Shown piece after piece: positions 45,180 to 56,668 of a stretch of 64,000 bases of DNA. The position numbers and the translations under genes were made by a program. The notes under the pieces are model-generated. The model was not told the DNA's origin and ran no database searches. It saw only the letters and a list, made by a program, of their open reading frames with translations. The stretch's first letter is position 1; every line of letters begins with the position of its first letter. The stretch is from assembly GCA_036245805.1 (NCBI GenBank), contig BTRK01000004.1, positions 38,838,907 through 38,902,906 on the forward strand, given 5' to 3'. This DNA comes from Pristionchus mayeri. Taxonomy: Eukaryota > Nematoda > Chromadorea > Rhabditida > Neodiplogasteridae.

Positions 45180-47675
45180 ATGGACGCGAAGAAAGCGGAT
45201 GAGTCTCCTCCTGCCACGGTATGTATTGCTTTCGATTTTAAGCACCTGTGTAGCCTTTATGTTAGCTGACTTAATTCCCTTAATAGTCCCGCTCCCTCCA
45301 ATAAAAGCAAATGCGACTTTGAGGTGCCGTTCGCGAACGCTTTTTTTCACATTTCTGTGTATATTCTCAGCGATTGTCGGATTCGCATTCGACTATTCTC
45401 AGTGGATCGGCGGAACTCTCATGATTGTTCTGGTTTTTGCCGAGTTGACCGTATTATATATCCGGAAGGATCTGCCAGTCAAGGTATCAGTATACTCGTT
45501 ATATTAACATTTTCTTTAAAAATGAACTAGACAATTAGTTAACTTTTTATTTATTTTTCAGTTAACTGTTATAGGTTTCCGCGGCGATTCTGATGAACTT
45601 GTCGATTCCCCTTCTCGCAATTTTCTCAATGGCAGCATCAATTTACTACACATCAGTAACAACGGCGCTGAATTTACAGCTAATTACCTGCGTTTTTCAA
45701 GGTCTTCACCTATTCTATCTCGTAAAAGACAAGGTTAGTAGTTTCCACTGATCTTCATTGTATTAACACATTGGTAAAATAATATTTAGTATTTTCCATT
45801 ATTATCATTAACGTTCGGTACTTGTTTCAAGGAACATCAATATTCCAATCCCATTCCATATCATTGGGAGCACCATTTCAAAATATTTTTTTCCAGCTTC
45901 ACCATCCCCTCGTCCTTTTCTATTCATCAATTCTTCACATTGCAAGCGTTGTAGCAGTGTACATAATATCCGTGCAAGAACTCAGTATTGTCCCTGTGAT
46001 TAGTCTTGCCATCTATGCTCTACTTCTCATGTGTTTGAGCATCGGAGAGCTACGAGTGAAGGTCAGCGCTAGAGTTCGAAATTCGGCTCACCGTCATTTC
46101 ATTCCATCCTCTCGACCCTCTCGAATTGCGAACACTTTACAGCACCGATCAATTCGAAAATATATAACCAGAGTTTCAGCTTCCCATATGCCCGATGCGC
46201 AACATATTCCTGGCGATTCCGCTCACTTTGGGAATCTCTGCATATTCTTTTTCCACCATTGCTGGATACCCGGCTTTGGTAACCGCAACGGCCACGTCTG
46301 TTCTGCTCTTTTTCTATCTCGATTTCTTGCAATATGTGGTCAGTTCATTTTACTGAAGATCATATATCGCAAACTTCCTTGTTTCTAGAGCTCTGTGCCA
46401 AAACTTCAAAAGAATATGTATTCACTATTCAAATAAGCTACTACTTTTTGAGTCTGAAGTAGCGTTTTTGAGTCTGATGTAAAGTTACAGATTCGCAATC
46501 AAGATACGAAGATTGACGAGAAGGTTCGCCATGACGCCGGCTGTCATACCTTTTACTAATTAACCGCCATAGCATTCGCCATGCTATTTTCAACACTGGC
46601 TTCTGAGACAGTCACATCAAGTTTCCTGGGGATCATTGTCTTTTTCTCAATAATTGTTCTCAATAGAGCGCATCAATGCGCCAGACGAATCATGCGAGAG
46701 CAGGTGTTTATTTAAGATACCATCCACCAGAAAACGGAAAAGGTCCACGGTTGGTCAAAAAAATAGATTTCCTCGATATTTTTTTCGTGAAGTGAGGGAC
46801 CAAAGTTAGAAATATAATAATATGTATACCTTTAAAATTACAAACAAATCGTCCTTTTCTCAGGATCCTTCATTCTTCGCATCGTCGAAATTGACAACAT
46901 CTACGAGAATCGCCCTTCTATGTTCGATCTTCGGACTAATAGTAAGAATGTTGCAAAAAGGGTGAAGATAATATTATTATTTTTCAGATTTTCATGGCAT
47001 TTGCCTTCCTTCAGTGGCATTTGCCTACCTTCAGTCGCAGTCGCCCATAATCCCCACTTTGATTTGGTTGCTAGTGACTGGATTCCTCTTCCTCATTGTG
47101 ACCAATCTGCTTGACTCAATTCGTGCGTCGGTGAGATTTACAAATTAATTATGTAATTAAAAAATACACACATTATTCGAGGATCTTTAAGTCATTGATT
47201 GTTTCAGCTCCCTATGTACACCAGGAAGTTTGCACTGGCTACGATGTTTCTGATGACATATTTGACCACAACTCTCATTTATGTGACCCAAACCGGATCG
47301 ACGACGAGCAACGCTTCCGATATTGAGAATATACGAACTTTAATGAGTGTCCTGGTGATCGGAATATTCTTGTCATTCAATCTCCTCATCTACTTTGGTG
47401 GAGCATTCGAGGAAGAGGTTTGGTGACGAATATTTGCGTTCACTCGCTTTTCTCGACTCATCTCTCCACATATAGACAACCTTCAAATGAGTAAACATAA
47501 TAAAAATATATTTCCTGGAGCGGGTAGGTCGCAATCATCAAATGTCAATGATTTGCAGATGTGTGCTTTATCTTTGTTAACTAACTTCAACTATTTGCAG
47601 AGAGAACAAGAAGAGAAGCGAAAGAAGGAAGAGGTGGCCCGAGCCCCGCAAATCGAACTGAACATCGTTGAATAA
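45180..47675 (+). pseudogene. Third complete-length membrane-family copy, inactivated
   Basis: Ten exons keep the family layout: 45180-45218 (MDAKKADESPPAT), 45324-45483, 45575-45733, 45897-46061, 46180-46338, 46491-46703, 46864-46941, 46988-47130, 47208-47417 and 47601-47675. The last is charged (REQEEKRKKEEV) and ends QIELNIVE. Three lesions break it: exon 2 is 160 nt with an extra T in the run 45341-45347; exon 6 has TAA at 46557-46559; exon 8 contains a 20-bp tandem duplication (46995-47014 and 47015-47034) that shifts the frame. It is still useful as the only copy with an open tenth exon. Confidence 0.8.
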
Positions 47676-47992
47676 TCCCCTTCATGCAGCTACATCATAT
47701 TTTTATACATTTCAAAGAATTTCTATTATATTTTCGATTTCAGAATTCATGTGAGACATGTGTGCGCGTGTGTGTTTAATTCTATGCGATAAATAGCAGA
47801 CATCAGTCGAAAAACTCGTTTCGCTTGCCCTCGGCGCACCGATACACAGGGGAAAAGAGATTATGATTGTTGTTGCCGACAAGGGTTGGCTTCTCAATAA
47901 TGATTGTCTTCTTTCAACGTTATATCTCACTGAACAGAGTGGTGAGAGAGCATGTAAAATTAAGAGAGTTATTTCTTTTGAAGTCAATATTA
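47676..47992. other. 3' flank, no gene recognised
   Basis: No supported feature. Confidence 0.4.
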
Positions 47993-49254
47993 TCAGGTTG
48001 TTGCGAAAGTCTTGCTCCTTTTTGTCATTTGCATATTCCTGACTCTTCTGACTTTTGCTTTTATTTTAGGATCATGTTATTTTTCTTAGGTAACTAAGGT
48101 ACCAACACTCTTTCTATCGCACATTACCTCAGTCCTCTCCTATTGTTTACAAAGACACAACACGAAGTCAAATTCTGACACCTGAGGTCATGAATACGAC
48201 TTTTCCTTCGATCATAACTCCCTAAGGAAACGTGATAGATCATACCAGTGCCACATGCATAGATATATAGGAGAATGTATGACAATAAAATACTCAAGCA
48301 CATTCAGAGCCAAAAACTTTTCTTCCGACTTGTGCCTGATTTGGGTTCGACCATGAACAAGGTTCATCCAAAAATGTTCTCACTCCCGCATTTTTGATCA
48401 CGTAGCCTTGGCCATCCAAATTGCTCCGAACTATAATATTCATACAGTAATCTTTTCAAAATTGGAGAGTGGGACTGATTCATTTTTGTAGAAAATTGCT
48501 ATGCCGTCGTGAACGATGGAATGAACATTTTGATGCCGAAATCGTCACTTTTATCGAATTTTCATTTCACACGCACATTGAATGATCGGCCTTTCGTGCT
48601 CATTTGACTAAGCAACCTCACCCCATTAATCACTTTTAAGGATTCCTTTCGTAAATCATTAGTATTTATCTGGTGATTCAAAACAATCTGACCCACAAAT
48701 CGTATTTTTTTACAGTTTCGGTAAAATTCAATATTCGAAAAATTCAAAATTTCGGAACGATGAGAAATACTCATACAAAATAGTTATTGTGGTTTATCAT
48801 ATCTATGACAGTTGAATGAAGCGCACTGGTTTTGGAATCAACAGCTTTGGTTCTCTAATCAAGAAATCGCAATGAGTTCGTTGTATGCCATTGCCGAAAT
48901 TCAAATTCCGAAACGTCTTACTCTAGAAATGATGAACAAAGAGCTGACTTCAACACACTTTTAGGTAGAATGTAGTATGTACTTTCACAATAGCTGCATA
49001 AGTTTATGGCATGATCAATCGCGGAAATTGTGCACCACTTGGAAGAAATAAGAAATTTCGAATCACAATTTCAGAAATTTGGATGCTGACATAAGGCGTA
49101 TTTAAATCGTGATTCAAATCGACCATGGTGGCATAACAAAGAAGCATCCTCTTATACTTGACTACAATATCAGACATTGGGGTATACAATGAAGATAAAT
49201 TGATAAGATCAAATGTACCGTCCAAAAAGGAGCAAGACTTTCGCAACAACCTAA
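47993..49254. mobile_element. Mariner-type element without open transposase
   Basis: Ends 'tcaggttgttgcgaaagtct' and inverse, flanked by TA; 1262 bp, the usual mariner length. Frames inside are short, with no D,D34D motif that I can read, so it is decayed or non-autonomous. Confidence 0.8.
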
Positions 49255-49266
49255 TATAATGACATA

Positions 49267-49671
49267 ATGTCATTTCATCTCATCCACCCACATCAAGCTA
49301 CTGCTCACATCGTCGTTATGTTCTCAATAGAGGACTCAATTCACCTCTCTTTCACCTGGACCCTCTATCTCTTAGCCATCGCCACGAATATCTCCCTTAT
49401 CGCTGCGATAATACTCAGGTTTGATTTATCTAACGATAAGTCTCCGAGAAACGTTTTCTCCATTTAAGGTGAGAGTTCAGGAACAGCTCTCAAATATTTT
49501 CTAAAGAAAACACATGCAACAAACCTGGGTAATGGGTAATAAAGAGTTGAATGAAGAATAGAAGGTGCATGTCGCTCCCTCTGGTATCTCGCGCACTGAA
49601 GAGGAAGCTCTCGAAGGAAGACCTCGCTACCATGCTGGCCAAACAGCGCATCCTTTCATCTAAGGAGATAT
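49267..49671 (+). other. Possible gene remnant with one hydrophobic exon
   Basis: 49267-49419 is open and contains a helix (LYLLAIATNISLIAAIILR) before a gt donor. A second open piece, 49568-49672, reads LKRKLSKEDLATMLAKQ and ends in TGA. The first could be the leading helix of a chemoreceptor. Not recognised with confidence. Confidence 0.3.
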
Positions 49672-51153
49672 GATGATGGGGGCTTCCAAAATAGTAGACC
49701 CTCAGAGATCAGTTGAGAATAGACTCTTATATCACCAAAAATATTGTCTTTTGTGTGTAGTTTCCCTTCTATTCATTCCTTAAAAATAGCAAACATTATG
49801 TGCAATCAATCCCGAGTTCTAGCCAAAACGTTTTGCGAATGTATTAGCCAATTCTCGGCGATCTAATGAATTCGCTGAACGCGCCGTACTATTTCCCGGA
49901 GAACCGTTGTTTGTGCTGCTCAATTTCCTCGAACCTTTGCCTTACCAACGATATTTGTCATCGAAAAATAGAACAAGATAATACATGCGAAACATTATAT
50001 GCTTTTCAAACTCGTGATTTAGGTGGTGAATGTTTGGTTTTGGAATCCCGTGAGAATTCATCTTTGAGTGGGTTATTTTGTCTTTTCCTGCGAAACTCCT
50101 GGTCATGGGATCAGAGCGTCCTATAAACCTGCACTTTTACTAGCCATTGGAATCGCCGTTTTCCGAAACAAGTATTTTCGAGGCAGGAGTCAAGAAATAC
50201 GCATCTCCCGACTTGAACAAAATAACTCATTAACGGACATCTACAATTACTACAAAACCCGATACCATGCTCATGGCAACGAACTAAAAAGCAATTCTTT
50301 GAAACAAGGATGTCGAGGGACTCATCTTCCCCCAAGGGGCTATCAAAGTCCGATTGGAAAATGATCATACGTTTTTTTCATAGTATTTTGTGTAAATTTT
50401 TAAAATAATTTGTGCAAATGTATTAATGCAAATGCCAAAAAAAAGGTAAATATCTGATACACACAATTCTGAATTATAGCAAAGCATATTATACAATTTA
50501 TCGAGCCGATCTAATGAATTTGCCTACATTAAAATACTATTTCCTGAAGAAACTGTTATTTTCGAATCACGTTCTTAGAAACATCCTTCATTCTTCTTAC
50601 CAGTTTTTGATGTGATCCAAAAATATAATCCGAGCCAGTTTCAGAACCCTGGACTTTGTTCTAAATGCTAAAGTCCAACTTATTCCAGAGTTCGATGGAC
50701 TCCTGGGAGATCATCTTTGACAGACGTTGCGAAATTTCCTGTGAAAATCCGGGAGGGAATCACAAGTTCTTCGCGTACTACCTTTTGAGAGATCTCTCAT
50801 GGTCTACAAATCTGCACAGGGCATTCTCATCAGAATCGCGGCTTTTCCGAGACGAAAATCTCGTGCAGAGACCGCTCCGGCCTACGCACGAATCACATTT
50901 CCTCCCTGATTCCAGCCAAATTACTTCCACGGGTCTGATAAATTTAAGCTCTCGCAACGCCATTTCGGCTTACTTTTCAACGCAGAATCAGAGTGCATAT
51001 TAGAGTCGAGTAGAATATGCACCTCATTCTGGAATTGGACTCACTTTAGTGTCCTTATTGCGAAACTTATCATTCTAATGTTTGGTATGCTTGATCTAAT
51101 TGTGCATGATAATTATAAATGTTGGGCGCCATAGCAACATGCATTCAGATTTG
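49672..51153. other. Unassigned, with a weak internal duplication
   Basis: 'gatctaatgaatt' occurs at 49860 and 50510 and is followed in each by NEFA......LFP.E in one frame, suggesting two decayed copies of one exon. Neither continues convincingly. Confidence 0.3.
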
Positions 51154-53601
51154 ATGACGTCAATAGAGGAGGAAAAGTTCGCATTCCAACTCGACCAGCT
51201 CACTTTCGGTGCTTTCTTGTGAGTTTTTTTCTCTCATCAGTTGACCTTTATGTGTTGATATTGGGATGACGAGATGTGTTATGAAAGAGATCAACTTCGA
51301 AAAACAAATGTGGTAAAATCGTTTTCAATTCAGTACTCTTCCTGAGCGGGCGGATGATCGACTCGCAGTTGGATTGATTATGCTCATCGTGCTTTACGGT
51401 AATATGATTTCCGCTAGTAGATAAACTTTTTAAAGATTACTTCCAATACATTATCAATTAATTAGGAGCCATCACCAACGTCTTACTACTCGTCGCAGTG
51501 TTGGGCACTAAGGAGATGCGAGCAAATCCATCGTATGTCGAAATTGTTAAAAATTGCCGAATTGCAGGGTTTTTTGGATCGATTGAACTCAAAAGCGTCG
51601 AAAAATGGAGTCATCTCTAAAGAAATGTTGACAATGAATATGTAATTTCAGATACTACCTGCTCATTCAAATCGCCGTTTGCGATCTTGTTATGCTCTTC
51701 TTCGAGACCTTCTACCACATGGCGGGCATCGTATTCCGCCAGGCTTACCTTAAGAGTGCTTAGTGAGATTTGTTTTGTTGTTGTATACTGCCTTGTCAGG
51801 GTATCTTAATTTTTAAACATTTACTCGAAGAGAGAATGATTGAGACTAGTGCGCAATTCTAAATTCTACTTTCACCACTTTAATTGTGTTCCTCATTCCT
51901 CCCGAATTATCGCCGATAATTGCACATACTAGTTAGTCAGGAAATCTAAAATGACGAATTCCCTTTTGCGGGTGTAATTGGCACGTGTCTAGCAGTCACG
52001 TGACCGTGTTCTTGTAAGAAAAAGGCACACTTTTTGCAGCTCCCCGATCAATTACATCCTGCACTTCCTCACGCAGTGTTCATGGTGAGAACTTATGCTG
52101 GTTGATCTTATGGACGTTCTTCGTATGAACGTGAACACTTTTGCAAGTGCGCATGCATTTTCGTCGGTGGGAAGATAAGTATGCGAATTCACCTTGAAAA
52201 GAAAGTGTATCAAAGTTAAAACCTTTGTTCAGGGTTATTATCTTTTGAGTAAAATATATGATTTCATTTAAGGTGGACATTCGTCTGGGCACTCACGCTC
52301 ACGGCATTCAATCGATTTGTCTGCATCGTTCTTGTCGGGAAGTACGATGTAGGTTATTGGTTCTTGAGATGGAAAAGGTGTCATCGCAACAAACAGTGTG
52401 CGCCCTAGACCTTCTCTGACTGCATGGTGATGATGTTACTGTAGCTTCAAAACTTTTTTGTCTAAGGTTTTGTCCTGGAAATGAAAGTGCAAACAATGCA
52501 GGTGCTGTTCACTCGCCGATCTACCATAATTGGCGTACTCATTACGACGACAATGGGCATCTCGATGTCCATACCCAGTCTGACTACTTGTTGCCGAGTC
52601 GTGTGGTGAGCACATTTATAAAACGAAATTTTTAGGATAAAACAATAATGCCTGTGCACAATTATGTATGGGATGAAAAATATGAATGTGTATAATTGTA
52701 TGTTCAATTACTGAAAAATCACTAAATTAAAAAAATATGAAAAATAATGATTTCGAAAATATTCGTATGCTGCAGGCTCTTCGATGAATGGACGTCAACC
52801 TACTGGCCTCAGAATTCATGGTTCGTTTTTTTAAACCGTAGTTTTATAGATTTCTACATGAACCACTATTGGTCAGGTACATCCAATTAGATTTCGTCAT
52901 CACTCTGACTACAATCGGCGTCATTGTTTTCTGCTATGTGGGCGTATGCTGGAGAGTGCGGCAGAGAAAAGCGGTAAACAATCAGCATCAGATCAATTTA
53001 TTCTGAGTATTCGAGCACCCTCAGTATAGTATCTTTGGTTGTCCCTATGAAGATGTGCATAACACACATCTTCATAGGGACAACCAAAGATAGTAAAGCT
53101 GTAGTAAAACTTAATTAGAAAACATTGCGTTCTGTTTAGGCCACGGGAAGAAAGGATCGGAGCGAGTTGCGGATTGCTCTGCAAGTCGGCATTATGTGCA
53201 CTATATACATTCTCAATTCGGTTCTCTGGAATATCGTGCCGTATCTGGGTGCGTCAAAGTGAGTAACATACTCTTTTCATCAGTTACATACAGAGTGGAT
53301 ATTAAAAAATATATATTAATTTCACTATTTTACAGATGGCACAACGCGGCCTACACTGCCACGTCTCCTGTACAAATCGCGGTGAGTTCATCTTCTTTGT
53401 GTAGTATCTCAAATCAACATTAGAGCAATTTACTGCAGTAATAAATTCGAAAAATCATTCATCCAGATCCATCCCACGATCGCATTCGCATTCAACGGTC
53501 GCATTCGGAGCGAATTACTGGCCAAGTTCGGTGTTGTTTCCGCGGCGCAGAAGAGATCGAGCATGGCTGCTTCCTCACAGACTTCCGTTAAACCGATCTA
53601 G
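51154..53601 (+). CDS. Srx-like chemoreceptor (7TM GPCR), complete, 12 exons
   Basis: Exons: 51154-51218, 51334-51398, 51466-51532, 51652-51762, 52040-52084, 52273-52348, 52502-52605, about 52777-52821, 52877-52973, 53140-53258, 53336-53381 and 53467-53601 (TAG). All phases join, giving 324 residues, the usual size. Start MTSIEEEKF. Helices: VGLIMLIVLYG..TNVLLLVAVLG (TM1), YYLLIQIAVCDLVMLFF (TM2), FVWALTLTAFNRFVCIVL (TM3, with NRF in place of DRY as in Srx), IIGVLITTTMGISMSIP (TM4), FVITLTTIGVIVFCYVG (TM5), VGIMCTIYILNSVLW (TM6) and TSPVQIAIHPTIAFAFN (TM7). It probably acts as a ciliary odorant or pheromone receptor by family analogy. Intron 9 contains a perfect hairpin. Exact Sr class is uncertain. 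Confidence 0.85.
53030..53092. repeat. Perfect 28-bp-stem hairpin in a receptor intron
   Basis: Arms 53030-53057 and 53065-53092 are perfectly complementary, with a 7-nt loop. It lies wholly within intron 9 of the Srx-like gene. It may be a minimal MITE or a small-RNA hairpin. Confidence 0.8.
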
Positions 53602-53614
53602 AGTGCATTTACAC

Positions 53615-53765
53615 GGCACTAGATGTGGCGATCACCATCGTATGAAATTGAAAAAAAGTACCCTTCTGACGATTATCAGTGCGTTCCCACACTATCAAAA
53701 GTGTTCTTCAAAAATGTTGCAGAAGGGTACAATTTTTGGTTTTTATCAGGACATTACCATCATTT
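53615..53765. mobile_element. Degenerate MITE of the 'cttctg..gcagaagg' family
   Basis: 'cccttctgacgattatc' and 'gcagaagggtacaatttttggtt' resemble 13820-13985 and 34216-34412. It sits just after the receptor stop codon. Confidence 0.45.
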
Positions 53766-54196
53766 ACAACTGTACATTAACGATCGATATGTAATAATTT
53801 CCGGAATCAATTTGTGCAATTCCGTACTCTATCCGCTATTTTGCGTTATTCGAGACATATTCACCATGAGCGAAAGTGAAATATTAAAATTTAAAGCAAG
53901 TAAGGGCTTGCTGGAAACATTCCCAGTCGCAATTTGGGCGTATTCAATCTGGTGAAACGCAATCGAAAATATGGATTTCAGCAACACGAGTGTTGGTAAT
54001 GAAATACAATGATTGTTTAGCTCGAACTCAGAAAGCCATCTTCCCCACATTTCACCGGGCTTTGGTTCGAAGACTAGCACCTGCATTCGAAATTATGAAG
54101 CCGTTAATTTTCTCGCAGTAATGGCACCTTCTTTCAACGACAGCTGAAAAATACCGCAAGTCGTACACGTTTTTCTTCATTCACGAGCTGAGTTCG

Positions 54197-54403
54197 ATGA
54201 ATTCAACTGAACTTAGCCGCGAATTTCAATCTGCTGTTTATATTGCGAATCAAATTTGCGGTGAGCAATCTTTTACCTATATTATGTAACAATTTTTTCC
54301 AGGAACAATATTTTTCGCATTCAATTCATTTGTTTGCGTGCTTATTGTGATAGATTCGGATCCAAGAGGACAATCGTATCGGAAATATGTCTTCTCGCTA
54401 CAG
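54197..54403 (+). pseudogene. Srh-like receptor fragment (exons 1-2)
   Basis: 54197-54260 (MNSTELSREF, 64 nt) and 54303-54403 (FFAFNSFVCVLIVIDSDPRG, 101 nt) match the first two exons of the gene at 696-2237 in length, phase and sequence. Exon 3 is not found; sequence similar to a mariner terminus ('ttaggatggtcagaaag') begins at 54437. The copy is truncated and lies on the opposite strand, 52 kb away. Confidence 0.75.
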
Positions 54404-55309
54404 GTAGCACTTTAGAGGCCGAAATAATTGTATTAGGATGGTCAGAAAGTTTTTGCCGATTTCGTACCCCAAGTTTCAGCTCGCATATTTTGCTTGTCTC
54501 AAGTCACCTCCTGTTGTCCCTCTGGTATAATATAGTACTCAATACTCGATGTTCAACGTTTACAACATTAGGGTTGTAGAGGAGCAAGACTGTCTAATAT
54601 AGGAGAAATCGAGTTAAGCGTAAGAGTGAACTTTTCAGAAAAATTTAGATTTTCTTTAAAATGGCGGCACTTCATGGTTGAATTTTTGAGAGGAAGCTCA
54701 CCAATTTTATTAAGAAGCTCGCGGCGTGCTCTCCCTAGTAGCAAAAATAGAGAGCTGCTGATTTTGTTATTTCCTTCGTACAGACGGATGAATCATGACT
54801 CAATAGAAAAATCAAAATTTTCGTGACCAAATTTCCTGTTTCGGGGATTCACGAGGCTGACACCTACATAAGGGCGCTATAATCAATACCAACTAGGCTT
54901 TCGATTACATCGAAATTTTACAACCCAATCGGCTTTCTTACCTAAACAGCTATAATTGTCGAAAAACTATTTTTCGACGGAAATTACGAAAAAAATGATA
55001 TTGAGGGATTTCAGGCACATCCTGCTCTAGAAAGAGTAGCGATCGCCAAAATCTTTCCACTTAGTGAGTGATAGGGCAAGAGTTGTTCATTAATTTGCGC
55101 ATGAAATTACTGCTCTTAAAACCACGGGGCTATCGCAAAATCACTAATCCAATTACAATTGCTGCAAAGGATCTGTTAATTTGTGTAATATTATAACGAA
55201 AAATAAAACATTCAAAAACAAACCACTACTCTGATCGGCACCACTATATCAAAGTTTACGATTTACGATTTTAACACATTTATCTAGAGGTCATTAGATT
55301 CTCGGGAGA
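54404..55309. other. No gene recognised
   Basis: AT-rich, with scattered short repeats and no supported exon. Confidence 0.4.
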
Positions 55310-56668
55310 TCAGGCGAGAGCTCTGATGTGCATGGTGTTCCAGTTAGAGCTTCGTGCTTGATTGAGAAAATTTGGGCCTGTTGCTTTGCGGAAAGAGTCG
55401 CTCCATCTCGTGATTGGGCGGCCGCGGCTCCTCTTTCTCCGCGGAATCCATTCGATCACAGATCGGCTCCACTTCCGGCAATCATCATTCGCGATCTTAT
55501 GCAACCAAAACCATTTCCTTTTCTGAGCAGTGCGAACGAAGTCCTGAACTCTAGTTGAATCTCGCAACCTCTCATTAGAGACATGATCGAGCACAGTACA
55601 GCCAACCATCCAACGTTCCATTTTTCTTTGAGCCACCGATAATCGATTCATTTGTGCTTTGGTCAGCGCCCAACATTCACAACCGTAAACCACAGCGGGA
55701 AGTATGCAGCCGTTGAAAAGCCGACGTTTATGTGCCATTGGAATACCCTTGTTGATAAGAAAAGTGCGGTGTTTGTGGAAAGCACCAAAACCAGCTTGAA
55801 TGCGTCGGGTGATTTCACAGTCATCATTTCCGCTGACTGCGATTGCGCTTCCCAAGTAGACCACCTTATCTTGCAATTTTACTACTTTTCCTCCTATTCT
55901 TACATCCCTTGGATCAGGCTTGGAACTCATTCCGACAGTTTTATCGCCATTGAGACCCAATCCCACTGTAGCAAGTACACGCTCTAATTCCCTTCCCATC
56001 GTCTGAATCTGTCGTTCATCGTGAGAAATGAGAACGGCATCATCAGCAAAAAGAATATGGGACAGAAACCGACCATTGATACTTACTCCCTTATTTGCCC
56101 AATTTAGCCGACGGAGTGCCTTATCTAGAACCGCAGTGAATAGCCTAGGTGACAAACAATCACCTTGTCGCACACCCCTTCCCACCTTTATGTTGACCTC
56201 CTTGCCATTAACCACCACCACATTTCTACTTTCCTGGGAAAGGCTTGCGAGGAAAGAAACGACTTCCGAGGGAATCCCTTCTAACTCTATCGCCTTGAAC
56301 ACCGCTTCCGTGTATACACTGTCAAAGGCCTTCGAAATGTCTACAAAAAGCAGATAGATCGGTAGCCTATAGTCGACACAGTGAGCAATGACAGACTTTA
56401 GAGTGTGAATAGCGTCAACTGTGGAATGACCACGTCTGAATCCCATTTGTTCCCAGCTTCTATTTCCATCCAGTACCGATCCATACCTCTTGTTGAGCAA
56501 CCCAGTTAGCGCTTTCTGCAAAACAGGAAGCAGACTAATAGGTCTGTAGTTTTTTTGTAAGAGTTGGATCCCCAGATTTTGGTAGAAGAATTGTGCGAGA
56601 ATCCCCAAATCCCAGAGGAATAGAACCTAAAATGATGTTGTTAAAGAGATTGGTGAGAGTGGGAACTA

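Noticed and set aside
53036..53092. tRNA gene candidate
   Set aside because: A single long perfect stem with no cloverleaf arms or A/B box sequences.
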